A DNA stretch of 64,000 nucleotides, from NCBI RefSeq assembly GCF_004005845.1, contig NZ_SADE01000004.1, forward strand, positions 1 to 64,000. Direction: 5' to 3'. Below are positions 37,042 to 44,589 of the stretch, in pieces (the stretch's first letter is position 1; each line of letters opens with the position of its first letter). This DNA comes from Hwanghaeella grinnelliae. GTDB lineage: Bacteria; Pseudomonadota; Alphaproteobacteria; UBA8366; Aestuariispiraceae. Position numbers and translations under genes: made by a program. The notes beneath the pieces were generated by a model, which saw only the letters and a list, made by a program, of their open reading frames with translations, was not told where the DNA came from and did no database searches.

Positions 37042-37443
37042 CTAGTGTCCCGGCGGGTTGATCAGCGAAATATTGCTTGCCCCGGCATCGGTCAGAACAT
37101 CCAGGATCGCGACCGTCTCCTGCAAGGTAACCGTCGGGGCGGGTTCCACAAAAATGTTGCGATCCGGTGACGTCTTCAATTGTTCTGAGATATTCTCGCT
37201 GAGTTCCTTCAGGGAAATCGGCAGGCCGGACATGCGTAGTCCGTCAGCGCGGATTTCGACCAAAATAGACCCCTCAATGCTGCTGCCACGACCTGTCGAT
37301 TCCGCCGGGGCGTTCAGATTGATTGACCGCCAGTCCAGGAAGTTCGAGGCCAGCATGAAAAACACCAATAGGATAAAGACGACGTCGATCAACGGCGTTA
37401 GGCTGATCAAGCTGCGCCGTTTGGGTTGCGGGTTAGCCAGCAT
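37042..37443 (-). CDS. exbD: ExbD/TolR-type biopolymer transport protein (second copy)
   Basis: 133 residues from ATG 37443 (overlapping the end of exbB by 11 nt). ISLTPLIDVVFILLVFFMLAS has the intact proton-translocating Asp, unlike the neighbouring copy. The periplasmic part resembles ExbD. Two ExbD genes beside one ExbB suggests a hetero-ExbD motor. Confidence 0.9.
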   Translation of the reverse strand: MLANPQPKRRSLISLTPLIDVVFILLVFFMLASNFLDWRSINLNAPAESTGRGSSIEGSILVEIRADGLRMSGLPISLKELSENISEQLKTSPDRNIFVEPAPTVTLQETVAILDVLTDAGASNISLINPPGH

Positions 37444-38167
37444 GGGCCGTTCTCGCCGTTTGCAGGACCGGCCCTTCCTTGGTCGCAATCGATATGGGGT
37501 CGCTGAACAACTCGGCAGTAAAGACTTGCGTCACGATTGTGTCTATTTCGTGGGCCAGCCGGTCGACCTTTCGTTCCAGCCAGTTCAGCAAAACCACGGT
37601 GGGAATGGCAACGGCAAGCCCGACGGCGGTGGTCAGCAAGGCGACCCAAATGCCGCCGGAAAGGATCGCTGGGTTCACCTGGTTGCCAGCCTGCTCCAAT
37701 TGCTGGAAGGCGGAAATCATACCCAGAACCGTGCCGAAAAGACCCAGAAGCGGGGCAAGCGTTGCAATCACTTCCAGGGGGCGAAACCAGCTGCGCAGGG
37801 ATTCCAGCACCTCGCCGGCCTGGCGTTCTAACTCTTCCCGGATCAAGGCGTCGGGAAGGTTCTGCGCCCGGGCGCGGATGGCCATCAACAACATGTGGCA
37901 GACCGGGTTTTTTGAATTCTCGGCAATCCTGATCGCATCACTCAGATTGCCCCGCCGATAGTGCTGAATGGCCTGCTGGGCCGGCGCGCTGTCGCCGATC
38001 CGAGCATTGCGGAATTGTATCAGTTTCACGATGACGATGGTCAGGGCCACCAAGGACAACGCCATCAATAGGATGACGACTGGGCCGCCTGCATCGATCA
38101 ACGACAGAAACTCACCGAAAACGCTGGGTTCCGGACCTTCTGTCGGCAAGGCGGTTTCTGTCTCCAT
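37433..38167 (-). CDS. exbB: MotA/TolQ/ExbB proton channel protein
   Basis: 244 residues. Three membrane helices: around residues 25-50, and two after RSWFRPLEVIATLAPLLGLFGTVLGMI, the ExbB signature. The third contains SGGIWVALLTTAVGLAVAIPTVVLLNW. Forms the pentameric proton-driven motor with ExbD. GGGGGAT precedes the ATG. tonB lies upstream on the same strand across a 235-nt gap. Confidence 0.93.
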   Translation of the reverse strand: METETALPTEGPEPSVFGEFLSLIDAGGPVVILLMALSLVALTIVIVKLIQFRNARIGDSAPAQQAIQHYRRGNLSDAIRIAENSKNPVCHMLLMAIRARAQNLPDALIREELERQAGEVLESLRSWFRPLEVIATLAPLLGLFGTVLGMISAFQQLEQAGNQVNPAILSGGIWVALLTTAVGLAVAIPTVVLLNWLERKVDRLAHEIDTIVTQVFTAELFSDPISIATKEGPVLQTARTAHAG

Positions 38168-38343
38168 CTAATCCCCCACAAAGCTGGCCGCTAGGAACTC
38201 GGCCATAGAACATCTGTAAACACAGTACGTGCTCGCTCGCCATTCCTCCAGCACGGAAGGCCCAATTGGACTGGCCGATTGGACAGGATCAATAGAGCAC
38301 GGAGAAGGCTCTGCTTTTGTTCAAAGCACATAGAAATTCTTTT

Positions 38344-38357
38344 CTCGCAATTGCGAG
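38344..38357. promoter_or_regulatory. 14-bp perfect palindrome between tonB and exbB
   Basis: CTCGCAATTGCGAG reads the same on both strands and sits in an AT-rich stretch 177 nt upstream of exbB (minus strand). It lacks a loop and a T-run, so it is a protein-binding site candidate rather than a terminator. GCAATTGC cores occur in some iron-regulator sites, but the match is not decisive. Confidence 0.35.
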
Positions 38358-38402
38358 GCAATCTCAACAATAAAATTTTTAGGGACTCGCGCTATGGGTC
38401 GT

Positions 38403-39521
38403 CTACCATTTTCCTCGCAGCGAGTATTCCACCGGCAGGACAACGTCCAGGTAGTCACCGGGCATGTCTTGCGGGAAAGTTGGCAATGGGGTTGCCCGCG
38501 CCAGCATTTCCAAAGCGGCTTCGTCCAGCAATACATGGCCGGAATCTTCACGAATTTCCTGGGCCAAGACAGAGCCGTCGCGGCCGACCCGGAAATACAG
38601 CAGGACGACACCTTGCATACGTTTACGGCGGGCAAGCCTTGGATAGTCCTTGTGCCGTTCCAGCCATAGACGAAGTTTTGCAATGTAATTCGGGGACGGT
38701 GCTGCAACAGGTGCTCCGCCGGTCGAATTACGGGTATCCGTGGCATTTCCAACCGGGGCGTTCGCTGCCTGGCCGGAGCTCGCAGTGGCCGCTGAGGAAG
38801 ACTGCGCGGATGGGGTGTCGGCGGGTTGTGCCTTCTGAACCGGCAGTGCAGCAGCCTGAAGGGGTTCAACAGACGGATTTACGGTCGGCTTTGTCTGCAC
38901 GATCCGCGGCGGTTCGACGGTCTTCGTTTCGACGGGCTTGGTTGCGACATTCTTGGGCCGGACCGGTGGGCGGGGTTGGGGAATGTCTGCTGTCACTGCT
39001 TCGGTCACCGTTTCTGGCGCGGGTTCAGTCACCGGTGCCTCCTCAGGCGGCGGTTCGACGGCTGTGATGACTTGCGGAACCTCGTCGATCGGCTCGACGG
39101 GTGCAACCTCTTCAATCGACGTGATTTCCGGGGGCACAGGCTCGACGACGGGTTGCACAAGGGGGGGCTGGATTGGGGGAGGCTCCACCACCGGCTCGAC
39201 TGGCACAGTGGCGGCTTCCAGGGCCTCGGGCGGCACTACCGGCGACGGTTCCGACACGCTTTCGCTCATCACGGCTTCTGGCGCAGGCACGTCTTCGGCG
39301 AGTGACTGCTCCGGCGATGCGTGATCCGAACCGGCCAAGGACGCTGTCGTCGCAATCGAAACACTGATGCCTCCAACACCCGGCGCTTCGGCACCTGCCT
39401 GGTCGTCGGCCGGCCATTCCAGAAAGACCACGGCATGAAGCGCTGTTGCAACGCCGAAGGCGGTCAACCAATGCCTGGCGCGCAAGTGCGGTGTTGCTGC
39501 GATGGGAAGGGCATGTGTCAT
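38403..39521 (-). CDS. tonB: TonB energy transducer
   Basis: 372 residues. One N-terminal membrane helix (HWLTAFGVATALHAVVFLEW, about 17-36), a long Pro/Val/Glu-rich periplasm-spanning region (about 90-200), a Ser/Ala linker and the globular C-terminal domain (about 285-372) with YPRLARRKRMQGVVLLYFRVG and ARATPLPTFP. It passes ExbBD energy to outer-membrane receptors. The ATG overlaps the stop of a small upstream frame as ATGA. No TonB receptor is in the window. Confidence 0.94.
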   Translation of the reverse strand: MTHALPIAATPHLRARHWLTAFGVATALHAVVFLEWPADDQAGAEAPGVGGISVSIATTASLAGSDHASPEQSLAEDVPAPEAVMSESVSEPSPVVPPEALEAATVPVEPVVEPPPIQPPLVQPVVEPVPPEITSIEEVAPVEPIDEVPQVITAVEPPPEEAPVTEPAPETVTEAVTADIPQPRPPVRPKNVATKPVETKTVEPPRIVQTKPTVNPSVEPLQAAALPVQKAQPADTPSAQSSSAATASSGQAANAPVGNATDTRNSTGGAPVAAPSPNYIAKLRLWLERHKDYPRLARRKRMQGVVLLYFRVGRDGSVLAQEIREDSGHVLLDEAALEMLARATPLPTFPQDMPGDYLDVVLPVEYSLRGKW

Positions 39522-39616
39522 TTCAATTTCCGTAAGATCGGTAGCTCGGGTATTTCATTCAGGTCGGGCCCTTCGCTGGCCGGCATTGCCTCAGGAAGGC
39601 CGACATTCCAATCCAC
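39518..39616 (-). CDS. possible 32-residue micro-ORF coupled to tonB
   Basis: From GTG 39616 a 32-codon frame (ending ELPILRKLK) stops within the tonB start (ATGA overlap). A near-perfect Shine-Dalgarno AGGGAGG (39625-39631) lies 8 nt upstream of this GTG. The frame stays open further upstream to 39766, so a longer product is also possible. I recognise no family; the place is where hemP is often found, but the HemP motif is absent. It may be a leader whose translation opens the tonB start. Confidence 0.45.
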   Translation of the reverse strand: MDWNVGLPEAMPASEGPDLNEIPELPILRKLK

Positions 39617-40052
39617 AGCATGCACCTCCCTGGAGCGAATCCGCCGTAAATGCCGCTTACAATCGCTGTGGTGCGGATAAGTCCTTCTGGCTATGGCGAC
39701 TGCATGTCCAAAGCGAGAATGGTGGTCGTTGCGGCCAACATGCGGGAAGGAAAGGAAGGAGGTCATTCAACACCTGATGGGCGCCGCGTTATCGGGAAAG
39801 GGCATGTTCGTCATTCAGAGATGTTATTCAATATGCGAATGACTATTAATTACACAGCGTTGGATACGCCACCCTAATGCGTTAGCCGTTTTCGCAAAAT
39901 GTTTTTCGAGATTTCGCAGTTAAGCACTCAATTACCGCGTTCGTTGGGCTATACTCTGTGCCAAGTTCCGTACTAAGCGGACTGATTTTGATCAGCGGAG
40001 GAGGTTGAGACGGCGCAGCCGTTTCGTCCGAAACATTGCTTAGGAGGGGCGA
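39617..40052. other. intergenic region between tonB and the patatin gene
   Basis: About 436 nt. It holds a Fur-like site at 39835-39853, an AT-rich stretch (39780-39960) and a good -10 (TATACT, 39950-39955) pointing to the patatin gene but with a poor -35. Open frames here (for example 39650-39877 on the plus strand) look like chance. It likely contains divergent promoters for tonB and the patatin gene. Confidence 0.5.
39835..39853. promoter_or_regulatory. weak Fur-like box upstream of tonB
   Basis: GCGAATGACTATTAATTAC matches 11 of 19 positions of the GATAATGATAATCATTATC consensus by eye. Placed about 220 nt upstream of the micro-ORF/tonB, where iron control would be expected. Confidence 0.35.
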
Positions 40053-41111
40053 ATGCCCAAGCGGAACGGAAAGACCTTCGAAAAATCCATCAATCTGGCC
40101 CTCCAAGGGGGCGGCGCGCATGGTGCCTTCACGTGGGGGGTCCTCGACCGGCTTTTGGAGGACGGGCGAATTTACATCGAAGCGATCAGTGGGACGTCGG
40201 CCGGGGCGATGAATGCGGTTGCCGTGGCGGACGGACTGATGCGTGGCGGGGAAGAGGGGGCGCGCCAAGTCCTGCATGATTTTTGGAAGGCGGTCAGCGA
40301 TGTCGGCCGGATGAGCCCGATCCAACGCAGCGTCATCGATGTCTTCATGGGCAATTGGAGTTTGGAGAACAATCCGACCTACATGTTCTTGGATCTGTTG
40401 AACCGGGTTGCCTCTCCGTATGACTTGAACCCGATGAATTTCAACCCGCTCCGCGATATTCTCGAAAAATCGATCGACTTTGAATCCGTGGACTCCTGCG
40501 ACAAGATGGATGTCTATCTGTCGGCGACAAACGTGGAAACGGGCCGCGTTCGTGTATTCAACCGCGCGGAAATCACGCCCGATGTCGTCATGGCCTCCGC
40601 CTGCCTGCCACTGATGTTCCATGCCGTGGAAATCGACGGTGTCCCCTACTGGGATGGTGGTTACATGGGCAACCCTGTGCTTTTTCCTTTTCACCGGCGC
40701 AGCGCGTCAGCGGATATCGTGATCGTTCAAATAAATCCGGTGGTTCGCAAGGGTACCCCACGCAGCGCTCGGGAAATCATGGACCGAATGAACGAAATCA
40801 CTTTCAACAGCAGTTTGTTGAAGGAGTTGCGCGCCATCGATTTCGTTCACCGACTGTTGGAGGATGAAGCGCTGGATCCGAAGGAATACAGCTATCCCTT
40901 GGTACACATCATCGAGTCACATGAGAATCTGAAGAACCTTGGCGCTTCGTCGAAGATGAACGCCGAGTGGAATTTTCTTCGGCACCTGTTCGACGTGGGA
41001 CGCAGTGCGGCGGATGATTGGATCGATCGCAATTATGATCGACTTGGTGTTACTTCGACCGTGGATATTCGCACGATGTTTCAGGGGAACGGAGGCGATC
41101 ACCATGAGTAA
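40053..41111 (+). CDS. patatin-like phospholipase
   Basis: 352 residues. Cytoplasmic serine lipase fold: oxyanion GGGAHGAF (residues 19-26), nucleophile Ser49 in GTSAG, and catalytic Asp201 in WDGGY. Members hydrolyse phospholipids or, in PHB-storing bacteria, granule-associated lipids. No signal peptide. AGGAGGGG upstream is a strong ribosome binding site. Its stop is 20 nt from that of a convergent gene. Confidence 0.92.
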   Translation: MPKRNGKTFEKSINLALQGGGAHGAFTWGVLDRLLEDGRIYIEAISGTSAGAMNAVAVADGLMRGGEEGARQVLHDFWKAVSDVGRMSPIQRSVIDVFMGNWSLENNPTYMFLDLLNRVASPYDLNPMNFNPLRDILEKSIDFESVDSCDKMDVYLSATNVETGRVRVFNRAEITPDVVMASACLPLMFHAVEIDGVPYWDGGYMGNPVLFPFHRRSASADIVIVQINPVVRKGTPRSAREIMDRMNEITFNSSLLKELRAIDFVHRLLEDEALDPKEYSYPLVHIIESHENLKNLGASSKMNAEWNFLRHLFDVGRSAADDWIDRNYDRLGVTSTVDIRTMFQGNGGDHHE

Positions 41112-41131
41112 GGTCGAATCCGGTGTCGGGT

Positions 41132-41662
41132 TCAGTTCGGTTTCCGTTTCGCTTCCCGGAAGGTAAGGGCCAGGCGCTCGATCTGTTTGTCCATCATCAA
41201 ACGGCCTTCATCACGTGTCGGTTCGTGATCGAACATCACAAGATCCTCTCGACGTATTATGACCGAGAGTTGATTGCCCAACTCGCAGCGCATGAACAGT
41301 GCCCAAACATCTTGGAGACTGCGCAGTATCAATCGACAAACCAGGATGCCTTGGCTGTTCAATCGGTCTTGTCGTGGTTTTTCGTCCGGGTCGTAAGATA
41401 CCTCCGGAAGGTATTTTTTGAACGATTTGAGCGCTTCGCCGCGCAATGAATAGGCAAGGGGGCGCCCGACGGTGCTTCGGCTCCAATCGATCCTGACGAC
41501 GGAGAAACCTTCCAGAAGCTTGAGTGAGGTGACCTGGTTCTTGGATAGGACAAAGGCTGTTGTCGGTGCATCCGATGCCGTGGAAGCGGACGCTGACAGC
41601 AATCCCAGACCGAGAATGAGGGTGATCCGGCGGATAACTCGGATGGATGCTGTCGACATCAT
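41132..41662 (-). CDS. small exported protein of unknown function
   Basis: About 176 residues from ATG 41662 (a TTG 12 nt upstream is possible). Signal peptide: basic RVIRR then hydrophobic ITLILGLGLLSASASTA. The mature part has FVLSKNQVTSLKLLEGFSVV and a Cys pair 17 residues apart (CRLIL and RCELG). No family recognised. It stands alone between the patatin gene and the iron operon and has no clear ribosome binding site. Confidence 0.65.
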   Translation of the reverse strand: MMSTASIRVIRRITLILGLGLLSASASTASDAPTTAFVLSKNQVTSLKLLEGFSVVRIDWSRSTVGRPLAYSLRGEALKSFKKYLPEVSYDPDEKPRQDRLNSQGILVCRLILRSLQDVWALFMRCELGNQLSVIIRREDLVMFDHEPTRDEGRLMMDKQIERLALTFREAKRKPN

Positions 41663-42044
41663 GGTTCTTTGCAAAATCGCGTCATTGCCAAGTGCTCGTT
41701 TGTGTCCAGCATGCCTGCTCCTTCTCTTTGCTTACACTGCTGTGCCGCGCAAGAACTACTATTCTGCGCGTCCCTGCCATACGTTCGGGCCGATGCTGCG
41801 AGATTTGATGTTTGCGCTAAGAGGCACGCCTAATATTAGGTAAAAAGTAATGATAATCAGTTGCAACTAGACCTGGGAAACGGTATTCACCTGAATTAAG
41901 TGAGCTTATTGGAAAAGCGGCTCAGAGGGTTTGGCGAAATTGCCGGGCTTGGCCAATTTCGGAGCAGGCAAGCTAGCCATTTTTTACCGAAGTATCGGTT
42001 TGTAACGCGAATGCGTGGCATTTGCATATTGTTTGGAGGCAAGT
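41663..42044. other. intergenic region upstream of the iron operon
   Basis: About 380 nt between two divergent genes. It contains the Fur-like box at 41846-41864 and AT-rich sequence around it, where the operon promoter is expected. No small gene could be supported; the open frames overlapping 41472-41843 and 41900-42211 have no family resemblance. Confidence 0.5.
41846..41864. promoter_or_regulatory. fur box: Fur box upstream of the imelysin operon
   Basis: AGTAATGATAATCAGTTGC agrees with the 19-bp Fur consensus GATAATGATAATCATTATC at 14 positions by direct count, including the uninterrupted TAATGATAATCA. It is 181 nt upstream of the barrel gene that heads the operon. Indicates repression under iron sufficiency. 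Confidence 0.7.
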
Positions 42045-43154
42045 TTGAAGCGGGGCACAATAAAGTGGCGGTTACTGGCCGCTGTTGCAGTTGGGGGCGC
42101 GGGCCTGGGTGGTTTGGTTGCGACTTCAGGCATCGCGCAGGCGGAAGAGCAGTCTTATCCCAGTTTTTCCGGAAGCATCGAATTCGAAATTCAAAACGAC
42201 TATGGCTTTGACTCAGACGACCCTAACGAAGAACGTAATGAATTGGGTGGTTCCGTCTCGCCGGACCTCTATTTTCATGCGACCGAACACGTATATCTGA
42301 ATGCCGGATTGGTTTTTGAATCAGTACGCGATCCGGACCCTGCCGGTGATGACCGCTATTTCGATGATCACGGTCTTTATGTCGAAGTTCTCACCCTGAA
42401 TGCCGAGTTCGACGGTCTGCATGTCTATGGCGGTAAATTCGGACCCAACTTCTCCATTGCCTATGACGCAGCGTCAGGGATCTACGGCACGGAAATCTCG
42501 GAAGATGACATCCAATTGTCGGAATTCGTTGGGGCCGGTGCGGCTTACACGTTCGCTGAAACCCCTGTTGGGTCGGTCACGACCTCGGCAAGTGTGTTCA
42601 CGCAAGATACGTCCTATTTGGCCGATGCGACGATAACGCACCGCGACCGCACCCGCGAGGCCGATGGAGGGCCGGGCAATACAGGAAACCTGCAATCATA
42701 CGCCATCGCTGTCGATGGGGAAGGGCTGCCTGTTCCCGGTGATCTTCGCTATCACCTTGGCTATGCCCACCTGGCGTCCGATGACACCGACGACGAACAA
42801 CGTTTCGCGATCGCCGCTGAATGGGGGTTCGCTGCGGGAGGTATGAACTTTACGCCGTTGTTGGAGTACGTCCATTTCGAAGATGCGGGTGGCGTGACTG
42901 GGGCTGACCGCGACTATGTCACCGGGTCTCTGCTGGCGGAATACGAAGCGTGGAACGTTGCGCTTGCCTATACCCATCGGGATGTCGGTGCGGCGACGGG
43001 TGTTGCGGCAAGCGATGACTATCAAGTCCAACTGTCCGCAGGGTATGCCTTTGAAAACGGAATTGGCATTGATGTGGGCGTCAAGGAGAACCGCACGGAA
43101 GGGGTGAATACCCGGACCGTAGGGGCGCTGCTGAGTTATGGGTACGAATTCTAG
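42045..43154 (+). CDS. outer-membrane beta-barrel (porin-like) protein
   Basis: 369 residues from TTG 42045, chosen because GGAGG (42035-42039) sits at ideal distance; ATG 42015 has none. A signal peptide ends at AQA (about residue 33). The mature part shows alternating amphipathic strands, many aromatic girdle residues, acidic loops (DSDDPNEERNE and DRDYVTG) and a terminal Phe (GYEF), the BAM recognition end. It heads the Fur-box-preceded operon and could admit iron chelates or haem across the outer membrane, but the substrate is unproven. Confidence 0.82.
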   Translation: MKRGTIKWRLLAAVAVGGAGLGGLVATSGIAQAEEQSYPSFSGSIEFEIQNDYGFDSDDPNEERNELGGSVSPDLYFHATEHVYLNAGLVFESVRDPDPAGDDRYFDDHGLYVEVLTLNAEFDGLHVYGGKFGPNFSIAYDAASGIYGTEISEDDIQLSEFVGAGAAYTFAETPVGSVTTSASVFTQDTSYLADATITHRDRTREADGGPGNTGNLQSYAIAVDGEGLPVPGDLRYHLGYAHLASDDTDDEQRFAIAAEWGFAAGGMNFTPLLEYVHFEDAGGVTGADRDYVTGSLLAEYEAWNVALAYTHRDVGAATGVAASDDYQVQLSAGYAFENGIGIDVGVKENRTEGVNTRTVGALLSYGYEF

Positions 43155-43200
43155 GGCCAGATTGCTGTCTGGTAGAAAAATCGTCCGTAAGGAGAGAAAT

Positions 43201-44499
43201 ATGACGTTTACCATATTACACAACAGCCAAAGGGCTTTCGTCGGGCTGGCGATCGGTGCGCTTGCGTCGGGTCTTGTGGCGGGGTCCGCCACGGCATCCG
43301 GGCCGTCGGCCGAAGATGTTCTCAAGACGTATGCCGATATTGCTTTGGCGGGATATGAAGACTCGCTGACAACCGCGCAGGCTTTGGATGCCGCCGTGGA
43401 CGGCCTGATCGCAGAGTCGAACGACGCGACCTTGTTGGCCGCACGGGCCGCCTGGATTGCCGCGCGGGTGCCCTATCAGCAGACGGAAGTTTTCCGTTTC
43501 GGGAACGCCATCGTCGATGATTGGGAGGGCCGCGTTAACGCTTGGCCGCTGGATGAGGGATTGATCGACTATGTCGATGCTTCCTATGGGTCCGAATCCG
43601 ATGAAAACGGCCTGTACACGATGAACGTCATTGCGAACCCATCCCTGACGATTAATGGGCAAGCGGTCGACGCATCGACCATCACGCCGACGCTCTTATC
43701 CGAGACGTTGCAGGAAGCGGAAGAAGTCGAAGCGAATGTCGCGACCGGCTATCACGCCATCGAATTCCTGCTCTGGGGCCAGGATTTGAACGGTACCGGT
43801 CCGGGGGCAGGCACGCGGCCGGCGACGGATTTCAGCACGACCGATTGCACAGGCGGAAATTGTGACCGCCGCGCGGCCTATCTGAAGGCGGCGAGTACGC
43901 TTCTGATTGCGGACCTTGAAGAGATGGTTGCCAATTGGACCGTGGACGGTGCCGCACGAGAAGCCCTCTTGGCCGACCCGACGACCGGCATCGCCGCTAT
44001 CCTCACCGGTATGGGCTCGCTCTCCTACGGGGAACTGGCTGGCGAACGGATGAAACTTGGCCTGCTGCTTCATGATCCGGAGGAAGAGCATGATTGCTTC
44101 TCCGACAATACCTACAACTCCCACTACTTCGATCAGATGGGTGTCCGAAACGTTTATAGCGGTCACTATCTGCGTATTGACGGGTCTGTGGTTTCCGGCC
44201 CGTCGGTCGCTGATTTGGTTGCTGCCAAGGACAAGGCGCTGGACGCGGAAATCGCTGCCAAGCTCGACGCTACTGTTGCGGCCATGGCGGCGATGAAGGC
44301 GCGCGGCGAAACTGTCGAAGCTTACGATCAAATGATCGGTGAGGGGAATGACGCAGGAAATGCGGTCGTTCAGGCCGCCATCGACGGATTGGTCGATCAG
44401 GCGCGCTCGATCGAACGTGCTGTCGCCACGTTGGACCTTACTGCGATCGACTTCGAAGGTTCAGACAGTCTGGACAATCCGAACGCCGTCTTCCAATAG
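43201..44499 (+). CDS. imelysin-family iron-regulated periplasmic protein
   Basis: 432 residues from ATG 43201 (AAGGAGAG upstream). Signal peptide ends near ATA (residue 29). The family's GxHxxE motif is GYHAIEFLLWGQ around residue 184, and the two four-helix bundle repeats are seen with RVPYQQTEVFRFG and NVYSGHYLRIDG segments. Imelysin-like proteins are linked to bacterial iron uptake though the chemistry is not settled. The second such protein is two genes downstream. Confidence 0.9.
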   Translation: MTFTILHNSQRAFVGLAIGALASGLVAGSATASGPSAEDVLKTYADIALAGYEDSLTTAQALDAAVDGLIAESNDATLLAARAAWIAARVPYQQTEVFRFGNAIVDDWEGRVNAWPLDEGLIDYVDASYGSESDENGLYTMNVIANPSLTINGQAVDASTITPTLLSETLQEAEEVEANVATGYHAIEFLLWGQDLNGTGPGAGTRPATDFSTTDCTGGNCDRRAAYLKAASTLLIADLEEMVANWTVDGAAREALLADPTTGIAAILTGMGSLSYGELAGERMKLGLLLHDPEEEHDCFSDNTYNSHYFDQMGVRNVYSGHYLRIDGSVVSGPSVADLVAAKDKALDAEIAAKLDATVAAMAAMKARGETVEAYDQMIGEGNDAGNAVVQAAIDGLVDQARSIERAVATLDLTAIDFEGSDSLDNPNAVFQ

Positions 44500-44527
44500 A
44501 CGGATAGGGTTTCCCACGGATGATAGA

Positions 44528-44553
44528 GGCGCGCGGGCGAAAGCCTGCGCGCC
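44528..44553 (+). other. strong intercistronic hairpin after the first imelysin gene
   Basis: An 11-bp stem (44528-44538 with 44543-44553, one G-U pair) closes a GAAA tetraloop. No T-run follows, so it is more likely an mRNA-stabilising or differential-expression element than a terminator. Confidence 0.6.
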
Positions 44554-44589
44554 GTCCGCGTTCTAGATATAGTAAAGCGACGGTGTTCC

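Noticed and set aside
38403-39521. Proline/valine repeats in tonB considered as a nucleotide repeat array
   Set aside because: The codons vary and the Pro/Glu-rich spacer is a normal feature of TonB.
39518-39766. 82-codon reading of the tonB-upstream frame, considered as hemP
   Set aside because: The longer start has no ribosome binding site and the HemP C-terminal RLRLTxxxKLILTK motif is absent; only the 32-codon GTG version is kept as a candidate.
39650-39877. 75-codon plus-strand frame upstream of the patatin gene
   Set aside because: No start signal and it crosses the Fur-like site and the AT-rich promoter region.
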